A DNA stretch of 64,000 nucleotides from Mesorhizobium sp. (GTDB taxonomy: Bacteria; Pseudomonadota; Alphaproteobacteria; Rhizobiales; Rhizobiaceae): contig SAQE01000021.1 of NCBI GenBank assembly GCA_004020545.1, forward strand, positions 1 through 64,000. Reading direction: 5' to 3'. Positions 8,116 to 17,188 of this stretch are shown here, piece by piece. The notes beneath the pieces are model-generated. The model did not search any database. It was not told the origin of the DNA and saw only the letters and a list, made by a program, of their open reading frames with translations. The stretch's first letter is position 1, and each line of letters opens with the position of its first letter. The position numbers and the translations under genes are program-made.

Positions 8116-8502
8116 ATGTTCATCAGGCAATTGGCTGATGTAGAAAAAACTGACTTCTTCGTCGACTGGGGCAACGGCACAAGCCATCGGCTGCTCACCC
8201 AGCAGGACGGCATGGGATTCACGGTCTGTCATACCGTGGTGCGGGCCGGCAGCGAGTCGCGGCTTCAATATCGCCGGCATCTGGAAGCCTGCTACTGCAT
8301 TTCCGGCAGCGGTGAAGTCGAGGACATGGGGGGCGCCATACATCGTATCGAGCCCGGCACGATCTATGTGCTCGATGCCCATGACGACCATTTTCTGCGC
8401 GCGGATGCCGCCGGCGACATGGTGCTGGTCAGCGTCTTCAATCCGCCTCTCAACGGCACCGAGAAGCACAGCCTCAACGGAGCCGGAGGTTCTGCTTACT
8501 GA
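8116..8502 (+). CDS. ectC: Orphan ectoine synthase-like cupin (EctC family)
   Basis: A 128-residue single-domain cupin with the family blocks [34 protein letters not shown] and [11 protein letters not shown]. Ectoine synthase cyclises N-gamma-acetyl-diaminobutyrate to ectoine. No ectA, ectB, ectD or ask gene is present nearby. Solitary ectC genes are known in non-producers and may use imported precursor or another substrate. The gene is divergent from a LysR regulator and precedes a GntR regulator. The ribosome site is AAGAGATGCG. The fold assignment is firm; the substrate is open. Confidence 0.85.
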   Translation: MFIRQLADVEKTDFFVDWGNGTSHRLLTQQDGMGFTVCHTVVRAGSESRLQYRRHLEACYCISGSGEVEDMGGAIHRIEPGTIYVLDAHDDHFLRADAAGDMVLVSVFNPPLNGTEKHSLNGAGGSAY

Positions 8503-8598
8503 CCTTCGCGGGCACTTTCTCGCGAGAGCGGCTTCCGGCGGCCGATCCGCTCGACGCAAGGATCGGCGCCCAAAAAGCCCGGTACAGAGGGTCGGTTG

Positions 8599-8612
8599 TA
8601 TTGTCGACAATA
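8599..8612. promoter_or_regulatory. Candidate GntR operator upstream of gntR
   Basis: A perfect 14-base palindrome, TATTGTCGACAATA, 29 bases before the GntR start codon. The same ATTGTC/GACAAT arms recur at 9421-9437 in front of the dehydratase gene. Confidence 0.65.
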
Positions 8613-8640
8613 GCCAATCGGCCTGATATCACCCGACGCA

Positions 8641-9348
8641 ATGACAAATGTCGGCGAATTCAAAATCAGGAAAGTGCGAAAGCTGAGTGCGGAGGTGCAA
8701 GCCGCGGATGCGCTGCGCGATGGCATATTGTCCGGCGAGATACCGCCGGGCGCGCGGCTGACCGAGATCAGGATGGCCGAGCAACTCGGCGTCTCCCGCG
8801 CAACCATCCGCACGGCGTTCCATCAACTGACACAGGAAGGCCTCATCGACCAGATTCCCTATACGGGCTGGTCGGTGATGTCTCTCAGCGCCCACGATGC
8901 CTGGGAGCTCTACACGCTGCGCTCGAGCTTCGAGGCCCTTGGCTCGAAGCTGGTGGCCATGAGGATCAAGGCGGCCGGACCGCACGGCGCCGAAAGCGCC
9001 AGGCTCAATTCCGTGCTCGCTGCGTTGAAAGCCGCTTGCGATTCCGGCGATCGCAAGGCGATCGCAGCGGCCGATTTCTCGCTTCACCGCGCCATCATCG
9101 ATCTTGCGGGGCACCGACGGCTCGCCGAACAATATGGCGAGGTGGAACAGCAGATCCGAATCTATATCGCGTCCAGCGACTCGCTCGTGGCCGAGCCGGA
9201 AGCGATACTCAAGCAGCACATTCCCATCATCGAGGCGCTGAAAGCCGGTGACGTGGAGCTTTCCGTTCGCACCGCCATCGAGCACAACGAGCAGGAAGGC
9301 GCCAAACTGGAGGCGCATTTGCGTCAGGCCGAAGCCTCCGCAGGATAA
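8641..9348 (+). CDS. GntR-family regulator (FCD type)
   Basis: A 235-residue protein. The winged helix includes GEIPPGARLTEIRMAEQLGV and SRATIRTAFHQLTQEGLI; a helical FCD effector domain with conserved acidic and histidine positions (for example DFSLHRAII) follows. It sits between two related palindromes, 8599-8612 upstream and 9421-9437 downstream, so it probably represses itself and the dehydratase/HAD genes. The ligand is unknown, perhaps a sugar acid given the neighbouring enzyme. No strong ribosome site precedes the ATG. Confidence 0.87.
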   Translation: MTNVGEFKIRKVRKLSAEVQAADALRDGILSGEIPPGARLTEIRMAEQLGVSRATIRTAFHQLTQEGLIDQIPYTGWSVMSLSAHDAWELYTLRSSFEALGSKLVAMRIKAAGPHGAESARLNSVLAALKAACDSGDRKAIAAADFSLHRAIIDLAGHRRLAEQYGEVEQQIRIYIASSDSLVAEPEAILKQHIPIIEALKAGDVELSVRTAIEHNEQEGAKLEAHLRQAEASAG

Positions 9349-9420
9349 TTTCATTCCAACCGACAATTGGACGAGGGCGCGCCGAAGCGCGCCGCCACTT
9401 TCCTTGATTGCTCGCAATGT

Positions 9421-9437
9421 CGATTGTCTGACAATCG
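9421..9437. promoter_or_regulatory. Candidate GntR operator upstream of the dehydratase
   Basis: A 17-base perfect inverted repeat, CGATTGTCTGACAATCG, 78 bases before the dehydratase start. It has the same arms as the palindrome before gntR with one extra central base. Confidence 0.65.
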
Positions 9438-9514
9438 ATTGACAAGCATTCGAAATGATGCGAGGCTCGCTTCATCCAGACCGCAACGGGCGGACAAGCG
9501 AGGGAAAGGCAGCC

Positions 9515-11194
9515 ATGGAAAAGAACGACAGGCGCAGGCGCAGCGAGAAGCAGTTCACGGGGATCGAGCGCTCGCTGCAGCGTGCATGGGCAAAGGGAGC
9601 GGGGCTGATCGACGAGGAGTTCGAACGGCCGATGATCGCGGTCGTCAACACCTATCAGGATTTTTCGCCGGAGAATTTTCATCTGCGCCAGATCGGCGAA
9701 GCGGTGCGGGCCGGCATCCGTATGGCTGGCGGCACCCCTTGCGAATTCAACACCTTCCACGTCACCGACTCCGAGACCTTCGCCTCCGTCGGCATGCGCT
9801 ACGTCCTGCCGAGCCGGGATGTCGTGGCCGACATGATCGAGCTGATGGTCGAAGGCCATCGCTTCGATGGCATGGTGCTGATCGGCTCGGGCGACAAGGT
9901 GATGCCGGGCATGGTCATGGCCGCCGCCCGCCTCGATCTGCCGTCGATCATGATCTATGGCGGCCCGACACCGGTCGGCAGATATCGTGGTCGCAAGGTC
10001 TTCCTCGAAACCGTCTATGACGGGGTCGGCGAGCACCTGCGCGGCGAGCTCTCTCGCAAGGACCTCAAGGGCCTCGAGGACAACCATTTCCCCTTCTCGG
10101 GCGCCTGCGACACGGCCACCTCGGGCAACACGGCCGGCATCTACACAGAGGCGCTCGGCCTGGCGCTGCCGCATTCCGGCACGCTTCCGGCCGGGTCGAA
10201 CTATCAGCTCAGGGCGGCCAAATACACCGGCATGCACATCATGGATCTGGTGCGCAACGACATTCGTCCGTCGAAGATCCTGACCAGGGAGGCCTTCGAG
10301 AACGCGATGCGCGTCGGCATGGCGGTCGGTGGCTCGACCAACATGGTGCTGCACTTCATGGCTATGGCCAAGGAGGCCGGCGTCAACGTTTCCTTCGATA
10401 GCTGGGACGAGCTCTCGCGAACGACGCCGACGCTGGTGAAGCTGGCGCCGTCCGGCCCATGGGGCGTCACGGAACTCAACGACGCCGGTGGCGTGCCGGC
10501 CGTGCTCAAGGCACTCGGCGCAAGGGTCAACCGCTCCGCGCTGACGGCGAGCGGCAAGACTGCAGGCGAGATCGTCGACGAGGCGTCGATCGAGAATGCG
10601 GAGGTCATCCATACGGACAGCAACCCGGTTGAACCCGAGGGCTCGCTCTTTATCCTCAAAGGGTCGCTTGCGCCGGGAGGCGCCGTGGTCAAGGCTTCCG
10701 GCGTTGCCAAGAGTATGTGGAAGACAACCCTCAAGGCGCGCGTCTTCGAGGAAGAGGAGGGCGCGATCGATGCGCTGCGCGCCGGAACTGTGGAGCCCGG
10801 AACCTGCATCGTCATCCGCAATGAGGGCACCAAGGGCGGTCCGGGCATGCGGGAGATGCTTGGCGCAACCTCCGCGCTGATGGGGGCCGGCCTCGGCGAA
10901 ACCTGCGCGCTCGTCACGGATGGCCGGTTCTCCGGCGCGACCCACGGGCCGGCCATTGGCTATGTGACCCCCGAAGCGGCCCGCGGCGGTGTGATCGCCG
11001 TGGTGCGGGACGGCGATGAGATCCGCATCGATCTCGCCGCGCGAAAGCTCGACCTCAACGTGCCTCAGGCCGAGATCGACGCCCGTTGGAAGACCCATGT
11101 GGCGCTGGAGCCCAGGATCAAGCGCGGTTACCTGAAATTCTATTCCGAGCATGTGGCGCCGGCATCCGAGGGCGCGGTCATGCCGAGGTTCTGA
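9515..11194 (+). CDS. IlvD/Edd-family dehydratase, divergent at iron-sulphur ligands
   Basis: A 559-residue member of the dihydroxy-acid/sugar-acid dehydratase family. Recognisable blocks are [51 protein letters not shown] and [15 protein letters not shown]. Compared from memory with IlvD, the cysteine of the NCDK motif is glycine (GSGDK, G126) and the usual PCN position is PEN (E53); only C198 (SGACDTA) remains, while the carboxylated-lysine position K128 and the GRFSG serine are kept. Context with a GntR regulator and a HAD hydrolase suggests sugar-acid catabolism rather than branched-chain synthesis. The start is set by a GGGAAAGG site; another ATG lies 60 bases upstream. Confidence 0.85.
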   Translation: MEKNDRRRRSEKQFTGIERSLQRAWAKGAGLIDEEFERPMIAVVNTYQDFSPENFHLRQIGEAVRAGIRMAGGTPCEFNTFHVTDSETFASVGMRYVLPSRDVVADMIELMVEGHRFDGMVLIGSGDKVMPGMVMAAARLDLPSIMIYGGPTPVGRYRGRKVFLETVYDGVGEHLRGELSRKDLKGLEDNHFPFSGACDTATSGNTAGIYTEALGLALPHSGTLPAGSNYQLRAAKYTGMHIMDLVRNDIRPSKILTREAFENAMRVGMAVGGSTNMVLHFMAMAKEAGVNVSFDSWDELSRTTPTLVKLAPSGPWGVTELNDAGGVPAVLKALGARVNRSALTASGKTAGEIVDEASIENAEVIHTDSNPVEPEGSLFILKGSLAPGGAVVKASGVAKSMWKTTLKARVFEEEEGAIDALRAGTVEPGTCIVIRNEGTKGGPGMREMLGATSALMGAGLGETCALVTDGRFSGATHGPAIGYVTPEAARGGVIAVVRDGDEIRIDLAARKLDLNVPQAEIDARWKTHVALEPRIKRGYLKFYSEHVAPASEGAVMPRF

Positions 11195-11257
11195 AAGCAG
11201 TGGAGTGGCGGCCGTCCAACGGCCACCCTCTATTTGACCGTCAAGAAAGGACATCCG

Positions 11258-11959
11258 ATGCTTTCCGGCCCGAAACCCGAATGGCTGACCTTCGACTGCT
11301 ACGGCACCCTCATCCAGTGGGACGAAGGTCTGCTGGCCGCCGTCGACGCGATCCTCGCCAATCATCCAGGCTCCAATGTCGAGCCCCGGACACTGATCCG
11401 CGTTTACGACAAATACGAACATGCGTTGGAGGCCGAGCGGCCGCATAAATCCTTCCGTGCCGTGGCCGGCGAAGCGCTGCGTCTGGCGATGCAGGAGCTG
11501 AAGCTCAGCTATGCGCCGGACGACATCGAGGTGCTGACCGGCAGCATTTCCCGAATGCCGGCATTCCCCGAAGTCGTGCCCGCCCTCGGCGCGCTGAAGG
11601 CCCAGGGGTTCAAGCTCTGCATTGTTTCCAACACTGACGGTGACATCATCGCGGGCAATGTCGCCCAACTCGGCGGGCACATCGACCGCGTCGTCACCGC
11701 GCAGCAGGCCGGCGCCTACAAACCTGCCCGGCAGATCTTCGATTTCGCCCACAAGGTGCTTGGCGTCGGCCGCGGCGATATCGTGCACATCTGTGCCAGC
11801 CCCCACCTTGATCTCGCGGCCGCCCGTGATCTCGGGTTCCGCTGCATCTGGATCGACAGAGGGACTGGCCGCAAACCGCTTCCCGACTACGTCCCGAACG
11901 CGGTTTTCCCGACGCTCGATCGTGTGCCGCCTTTCGTCGGATCGACCGTCTGGAGTTGA
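11258..11959 (+). CDS. HAD-family hydrolase (haloacid dehalogenase type II-like)
   Basis: A 233-residue HAD phosphatase/dehalogenase. The nucleophile motif is FDCYGTLIQW near the N-terminus, SNTDGD is motif II, and a lysine in GAYKPARQIFD is motif III. In the last motif (HICASPHLDLAAARDLGF) the usual acidic pair is partly replaced. The start has GAAAGG at 7 bases. It lies 63 bases after the dehydratase, probably in one transcription unit. It may dephosphorylate or dehalogenate a small organic acid; the substrate is unknown. Confidence 0.8.
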   Translation: MLSGPKPEWLTFDCYGTLIQWDEGLLAAVDAILANHPGSNVEPRTLIRVYDKYEHALEAERPHKSFRAVAGEALRLAMQELKLSYAPDDIEVLTGSISRMPAFPEVVPALGALKAQGFKLCIVSNTDGDIIAGNVAQLGGHIDRVVTAQQAGAYKPARQIFDFAHKVLGVGRGDIVHICASPHLDLAAARDLGFRCIWIDRGTGRKPLPDYVPNAVFPTLDRVPPFVGSTVWS

Positions 11960-12342
11960 GGGTGTCCGCGCCGCTTCCCATTGTCGCATGGCTGTCACAC
12001 TGAGGAGAATCCTGACCTTAGGGAAGGCGCGGGATCGGCAAAACCGAACACCTTCATTGACGCAAGGAATCTTCTCATCAATTTATTTTGACGGCGATTT
12101 CTTCGAAACGGCGCGCATGATACGGCTGAATCGTCAAAGACATTGCGTTGTGCCAATGATAGGGTCCGCGATAGTCCAGGGGCTGGGTGCGAAAAAACGG
12201 GCAATCGGGTGGCGTGCTTCCAAACCACGCCCGGCGATTGAAAAATCACGTTGCAATCCGGGCTCGAAACTTTACGACTAGGGGAAATACGAAAAGGAGT
12301 GCGATCCGGAAACGGGCGACATTCCAGGGGAGCCGCATAAAT
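11960..12342. other. Non-coding gap upstream of the liv operon
   Basis: No convincing gene. Near the right end TTGCAA (12251-12256) and TACGAC (12273-12278) are separated by 16 bases and could be the liv promoter; this is weak. An AAAAGGAG stretch at about 12292 may be a remnant ribosome site. Confidence 0.3.
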
Positions 12343-13245
12343 ATGCAGTACTTCGTCCAGCAGCTTATCAATGGGCTGACGCTGGGATCTATCTATGGGC
12401 TGATCGCGATCGGCTACACGATGGTCTACGGCATCATCGGCATGATCAATTTCGCCCACGGCGATATCTTCATGGTCGGCGCCTTCGCGGCGCTTATCGT
12501 CTTCCTGATCCTCGGCGCGCTGTTCTATTCCGTGCCTGTGGTGGTGGCGCTTCTGATCATGATGATCGTAGGCATGCTGCTCACCAGCCTCTACAACTGG
12601 ACGATCGAGAAGGTGGCCTATCGGCCGCTGCGCGGCTCGTTCCGGCTGGCGCCGCTGATCACCGCCATCGGCATGTCGATCGCACTGTCCAATTTCGTGC
12701 AGGTAACCCAGGGTCCGCGCAACAAGCCGATCCCGCCGCTGGTCAGCCAGGTCTACACGATCGACGGCATCAGCGTCTCGCTGAAGCAGATCATCATCGT
12801 GCTGGTCACAGCCGTGTTGCTGGCGATCTTCTGGTACCTCGTCAACAGGACGGCGCTCGGACGCGCTCAGCGCGCCTGCGAACAGGACCGCAAGATGGCG
12901 GCGCTGCTCGGCATCGACGTCGACCGCACCATCTCCATCACCTTCATCATGGGCGCCGCCCTTGCCGCGGTCGCCGGCACGCTGTTCCTGATGTACTACG
13001 GCGTGGTGGTGTTCTCCGACGGTTTCGTGCCGGGCGTGAAGGCCTTCACGGCGGCGGTGCTCGGCGGCATCGGCTCGCTGCCGGGCGCGGTGCTGGGCGG
13101 GCTGCTCATCGGCTTCATCGAGAGCATGTGGTCGGCCTATTTCTCGATCGACTACAAGGACGTCGCCGCTTTCTCGATTCTGGCGATCGTGCTCATCTTC
13201 CTGCCTTCCGGCATCCTGGGCCGGCCTGAAGTCGAAAAGGTCTGA
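12343..13245 (+). CDS. livH: Branched-chain amino-acid ABC transporter permease LivH
   Basis: A 300-residue inner-membrane permease of the LivH type with about eight hydrophobic segments. It has the N-terminal signature LINGLTLGSIYGLIAIGYTMVYG, INFAHGD, and the C-terminal AVLGGIGSLPGAVLGG loop that contacts the ATPases. It partners with LivM and the ATPases encoded directly downstream to import leucine, isoleucine, valine and possibly other amino acids. The start at 12343 matches the family's usual N-terminus. Five bases separate it from livM. Confidence 0.95.
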   Translation: MQYFVQQLINGLTLGSIYGLIAIGYTMVYGIIGMINFAHGDIFMVGAFAALIVFLILGALFYSVPVVVALLIMMIVGMLLTSLYNWTIEKVAYRPLRGSFRLAPLITAIGMSIALSNFVQVTQGPRNKPIPPLVSQVYTIDGISVSLKQIIIVLVTAVLLAIFWYLVNRTALGRAQRACEQDRKMAALLGIDVDRTISITFIMGAALAAVAGTLFLMYYGVVVFSDGFVPGVKAFTAAVLGGIGSLPGAVLGGLLIGFIESMWSAYFSIDYKDVAAFSILAIVLIFLPSGILGRPEVEKV

Positions 13246-13250
13246 TCCTT

Positions 13251-14846
13251 ATGGCCGTTACCGTATCTCCGATGCGCGACGTCGTCGCTACTCCCGTCCA
13301 ACGAGCTTTCCGCGAAGCGCTCTACGCCGGCGCCATCGCGCTTGGCCTGTTCGTGCTGTTCATCGGCCTCAGGACCGACCAGAACATCAGCAATGAGCTG
13401 ATCCTAGTGCAGCGCTGGGGCCTACTCGCCCTGGTGGTTATCCTCACCGCCGCCGGACGGTTCCTCTATGTCGCCTATGCCCAACCCTTCTTGGCCAGCC
13501 TAAAAGTTACCGATGTTGCCACCGGCCTACTGCCCGAGAGTTTGGCGACGCGCTTCTTCCGGCTCTCGTATTTGTTTGCGGCCATCGTGATTGCGGTTGT
13601 GCTGTTGGTGTTGGCCGGCTCCCTCGATGAACTGCTGGGGCCAGACCTTGCCGGCTATGCACGGTTCCTGCGGGCGCTGGCCATTATCTATGCCGTAGCT
13701 TCGGTGATGTTTTACTTCCGCAGCTTCATTCACGCTCACTTCTCGGCATTGGGCGTCAGCGCGTTGGCGTTGTATCCGGTCATCGTCGTCCTCACGCTTG
13801 CGCTATATACAGGATCTGTAGCTGGGGGGTTCCAAGGCTCGCTGAAGTGGGTCGACAATTTCGGCATCCAGATCCTGATCTATGTGATGCTGGCCTGGGG
13901 CCTCAACATTGTCATCGGGCTCGCCGGCCTGCTCGATCTCGGCTACGTCGCCTTCTATGCCGTCGGCGCCTATGCCTACGCGCTGCTCGGCACGCATTTC
14001 GGCCTGTCGTTCTGGATCTTGCTGCCGGCCGCCGGCTGTATGGCCGCCTTCTGGGGCGTCATGCTCGGCTTTCCTGTGCTGAGACTGCGCGGCGACTATC
14101 TGGCGATCGTGACGCTCGCTTTCGGCGAAATCATCCGCCTCGTGCTGATCAACTGGCGCGAGGTAACCAACGGTTCGGCCGGTGTTTCCGGCATTCCGAA
14201 GGTGTCGTTCTTCGGCCTGATGTCGTTCAACGTCTCGGACCCGAACTATATCGGCAAGGTATTGAACATCGCCACATCGAGCGCCTATTATAAAATCTTC
14301 CTCTACTATCTCATCCTGCTGCTCTGTCTGCTCACCGCCTTCGTCACCATCAGGCTGCGCCGCCTGCCGGTGGGTCGCGCCTGGGAAGCGCTGCGCGAGG
14401 ACGAGATCGCCTGCCGCTCGCTCGGCATCAACACCACCACCACCAAGCTGACGGCATTCGCCACCGGCGCCATGTTCGGCGGCTTCGCCGGCTCGTTCTT
14501 CGCCGCCCGGCAAGGCTTCGTCAGCCCCGAATCCTTCGTCTTCCTGGAATCGGCGATCGTCCTTGCGATCGTCGTGCTCGGCGGCATGGGCTCGCTCGGC
14601 GGCATCGCGGTGGCGGCGCTGGTGATGATCGGCGGCACCGAAGCGTTGCGCGAACTCGATTTCCTGAAGCGGGTCTTCGGGCCCGATTTCACGCCTGAAC
14701 TCTACCGCATGCTTTTGTTCGGCATGGCCATGGTGATCGTCATGCTGTGGAAGCCGCGCGGCTTCGTCGGCAGCCGCGAACCGACGGCCTTCCTCAAGGA
14801 GCAAAAAGCGGTCTCAGGCTCCTTCACCAAGGAGGGCCACGGCTGA
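13251..14846 (+). CDS. livM: Branched-chain amino-acid ABC transporter permease LivM
   Basis: A 531-residue permease. The C-terminal 330 residues are typical LivM (GLAGLLDLGYVAFYAVGAYAY, LRLRGDYLAIVTLAFGEIIR, AIVVLGGMGSLGGIA). About 190 extra N-terminal residues carry several membrane segments. Codons from about 13400 to 13840 are unlike the rest: CTA, TTG, GTA and ATT are frequent there and rare after about 13845, suggesting a segment of different origin. The stop overlaps the livG start by one base (TGATG), indicating translational coupling. Confidence 0.93.
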   Translation: MAVTVSPMRDVVATPVQRAFREALYAGAIALGLFVLFIGLRTDQNISNELILVQRWGLLALVVILTAAGRFLYVAYAQPFLASLKVTDVATGLLPESLATRFFRLSYLFAAIVIAVVLLVLAGSLDELLGPDLAGYARFLRALAIIYAVASVMFYFRSFIHAHFSALGVSALALYPVIVVLTLALYTGSVAGGFQGSLKWVDNFGIQILIYVMLAWGLNIVIGLAGLLDLGYVAFYAVGAYAYALLGTHFGLSFWILLPAAGCMAAFWGVMLGFPVLRLRGDYLAIVTLAFGEIIRLVLINWREVTNGSAGVSGIPKVSFFGLMSFNVSDPNYIGKVLNIATSSAYYKIFLYYLILLLCLLTAFVTIRLRRLPVGRAWEALREDEIACRSLGINTTTTKLTAFATGAMFGGFAGSFFAARQGFVSPESFVFLESAIVLAIVVLGGMGSLGGIAVAALVMIGGTEALRELDFLKRVFGPDFTPELYRMLLFGMAMVIVMLWKPRGFVGSREPTAFLKEQKAVSGSFTKEGHG

Positions 14847-16033
14847 TGAACGTGCAAGCTTCCCAGAGCGATTTCATCCTCCAGGTCGAGCATCTGTCGA
14901 TGAAGTTCGGCGGTCTGGTCGCCATCGGCGACCTGTCCTTCCAGGCCAGGCGCGGCGAGATCACCGCGCTGATCGGACCCAACGGCGCCGGCAAGACGAC
15001 GGTGTTCAACTGCATCACCGGCTTCTACAAGCCCACCGAAGGCATGATCACGCTCAACAAGCGTGACGGCTCGACCTATCTGCTCGAGCGCCTGCCCAAC
15101 CACGAGATTCCGGCACGCGCCAACGTGGCGCGCACCTTCCAGAACATCCGGCTGTTCTCGGGCATGACGCTGCTCGAGAACCTTTTGGTCGCGCAGCACA
15201 ACAAGCTGATGAAGGCCTCGGGCTACACTTTCCTCGGCCTGTTCGGCTTTCCGAGCTATCGACAGGCTTCTGCCGAATCGATCGAGCTTGCCAGGCATTG
15301 GCTGGAAAAGGCCGACCTCGTCGACCGCGCCGACGATCCGGCGGGCGACCTGCCCTATGGCGCGCAGCGCCGGCTGGAGATCGCGCGCGCCATGTGTACC
15401 GGCCCCGAGCTGCTCTGCCTCGACGAGCCGGCCGCCGGCCTCAATCCGAGAGAGTCAGCGGCGCTCAATGAACTCTTGATGGACATCAAGAACAGCACCT
15501 CGATCCTGCTCATCGAGCACGATATGTCGGTGGTCATGCAGATCTCCGATCATGTCGTCGTGCTCGAATACGGCCGTAAGATCTCCGACGGCAATCCGCA
15601 GTCGGTCCGCACCGACCCGCGCGTCATCGCCGCCTATCTCGGCGTCGACGACGAAGAGGTCGAGACCGTGCTCACCGAAGTCGGCGACGAGGACGTGATC
15701 GAGCAACTCGATACCGGCCCCGATTCCGCGCATGGTCCGGGCAATTCCGCTTCTATGATGGCCGGGCCGGTCTCCGATACTGTCGAGCACGCGGACGAAG
15801 GCGAGCGCGTCACGGTGTCGAAGGGCGCCTCGAAGGCGGCGCAGGTCGATGCGCGCGCCGCATCGGTCGCCAGCAAGCCCGCTCCGGCAGCCAAGCCGGC
15901 CGCGAAGTCGAGCACCGCAAAAGCACCGAAAAGAACGGCCGCCAAGGCTCCAGCCGCGAAGGCCGACAGCACCTCGAAGGGTAAGCAAGCGGCGGCCAAG
16001 CCCGCGTCGGGCAAGCGTGGAGGGCGTAAATAA
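14846..16033 (+). CDS. livG: Branched-chain amino-acid ABC transporter ATPase LivG with basic tail
   Basis: A 395-residue ATPase. Walker A is GPNGAGKTT, the signature is the LivG-type PYGAQRRLEIARAM, and Walker B is LLCLDEPAAGLNP. The ATPase ends near residue 265. It is followed by an acidic linker (DDEEVETVLTEVGDEDV) and then about 70 residues rich in Ala, Lys and Pro, resembling histone-H1-like tails. Ordinary LivG proteins are about 255-290 residues, so the tail is an addition. The gene overlaps livM and livF by one base each. Confidence 0.93.
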   Translation: MNVQASQSDFILQVEHLSMKFGGLVAIGDLSFQARRGEITALIGPNGAGKTTVFNCITGFYKPTEGMITLNKRDGSTYLLERLPNHEIPARANVARTFQNIRLFSGMTLLENLLVAQHNKLMKASGYTFLGLFGFPSYRQASAESIELARHWLEKADLVDRADDPAGDLPYGAQRRLEIARAMCTGPELLCLDEPAAGLNPRESAALNELLMDIKNSTSILLIEHDMSVVMQISDHVVVLEYGRKISDGNPQSVRTDPRVIAAYLGVDDEEVETVLTEVGDEDVIEQLDTGPDSAHGPGNSASMMAGPVSDTVEHADEGERVTVSKGASKAAQVDARAASVASKPAPAAKPAAKSSTAKAPKRTAAKAPAAKADSTSKGKQAAAKPASGKRGGRK

Positions 16034-16761
16034 TGGCCGGCACAACGCTGCTCGATATCAAGGGCGTGCAGACCTACTACGGCAACATCCGGGCGCTGAA
16101 CGGCGTCGACGTCAACGTCAACCAGGGTGAGATCGTGGCGCTGATCGGTGCCAACGGCGCCGGCAAGTCGACGCTGATGATGACTATCTTCGGCGCGCCG
16201 CGTGCCCGCGCCGGCACCATCACCTTCGCCGGCACCAACATCACGCAGATGCCGACGCACGAGATCGCGCGGCTGCGCATCGCCCAATCGCCGGAAGGGC
16301 GCCGCATCTTCCCGCGCATGACGGTGATGGAAAACCTGCAGATGGGCGCCAGCATCGACAACCTGAAGCATTTTGACGAGGATGCCGAGAAGGTGTTTGC
16401 ACTGTTCCCGAGGCTTAAGGAGCGCATCAACCAGCGCGGCGGCACGCTGTCGGGCGGCGAGCAACAAATGCTGTCCATCGGGCGCGCGCTGATGGGGAGG
16501 CCGAAGCTGCTCCTGCTCGACGAGCCGTCGCTGGGTCTGGCGCCACTGATCGTCAAGCAGATCTTCGACGCCATTCGCGAGCTCAACAGGTCGCAGGGGT
16601 TGACCGTGTTCCTGGTCGAGCAGAACGCGTTTGGCGCGCTCAAGCTCGCCAATCGCGGCTACGTCATGGTCAACGGCAATGTGACGATGAGCGGCACCGG
16701 CAAGGAGCTGCTCGCCAATCCGGAAGTGCGCGCCGCATATCTCGAAGGCGGGCATCACTAG
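16033..16761 (+). CDS. livF: Branched-chain amino-acid ABC transporter ATPase LivF
   Basis: A 242-residue ATPase with Walker A GANGAGKST, signature LSGGEQQMLSIGRAL and Walker B LLLLDEPSLGLAP. It pairs with LivG to power the LivHM channel on the cytoplasmic face. Its start overlaps the livG stop (TAATG). Length and motifs are normal for LivF. Confidence 0.95.
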   Translation: MAGTTLLDIKGVQTYYGNIRALNGVDVNVNQGEIVALIGANGAGKSTLMMTIFGAPRARAGTITFAGTNITQMPTHEIARLRIAQSPEGRRIFPRMTVMENLQMGASIDNLKHFDEDAEKVFALFPRLKERINQRGGTLSGGEQQMLSIGRALMGRPKLLLLDEPSLGLAPLIVKQIFDAIRELNRSQGLTVFLVEQNAFGALKLANRGYVMVNGNVTMSGTGKELLANPEVRAAYLEGGHH

Positions 16762-16773
16762 GGCAGTTTTGAT

Positions 16774-16817
16774 GCAATTCCGGACGGAAAACCGTTTCAC
16801 ACATTTCCTGGAATTGC
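16774..16817. repeat. GCAATTCC/GGAATTGC palindromic repeat, copy 1
   Basis: An inverted repeat with GCAATTCC and GGAATTGC arms around GGACGGAAAACCG and TTTCCT. The same unit is at 28440-28476 and 46831-46874. It lies between livF and the small membrane gene. Confidence 0.8.
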
Positions 16818-16840
16818 TCTAGGGTTGGGAGACATCAATC

Positions 16841-17188
16841 ATGCAGGGCGTTCTCTACGAAGAAGCCTCGATCTGGCATTTCTTGTTCGTCACGGGCCTG
16901 CTCGGCGGCGGGGCGGCTTGGATGACCGGCAAAGCCGTGGCCCAGACCTGGGGCACCCACGTCCGCCTGTTCATTTACATGCTTGGCCTCGGCATCGGGG
17001 TAAGGTTCATCCATCATGCGCTGTTCGGAGGCACGATGTTCTCGCTGCATTATTACATCGTCGATACCGTTGTGCTGATGATATTCGGCTTCCTCGGCTA
17101 TCAATACACGCGCACCAACCAGATGGTCACGCAGTATAATTGGCTCTACGAAAGAGCTTCCTTATTGAGCTGGAAGTCGAAAGGTTGA
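16841..17188 (+). CDS. Small integral membrane protein of the liv locus
   Basis: A 115-residue protein with about three hydrophobic segments (near residues 12-30, 42-60 and 70-88) and a short polar C-terminus. I recall a conserved alphaproteobacterial family found beside liv transporters (possibly DUF6867) but cannot confirm the number. It lies between livF and livK on the same strand, which suggests an accessory role in the transporter. No enzymatic motif is visible. Confidence 0.75.
   Translation: MQGVLYEEASIWHFLFVTGLLGGGAAWMTGKAVAQTWGTHVRLFIYMLGLGIGVRFIHHALFGGTMFSLHYYIVDTVVLMIFGFLGYQYTRTNQMVTQYNWLYERASLLSWKSKG

Noticed and set aside
9227-11998. A 923-codon open frame on the minus strand
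   Set aside because: It is antisense to the dehydratase and HAD genes, has no family-like sequence, and arises from high-GC codon bias.
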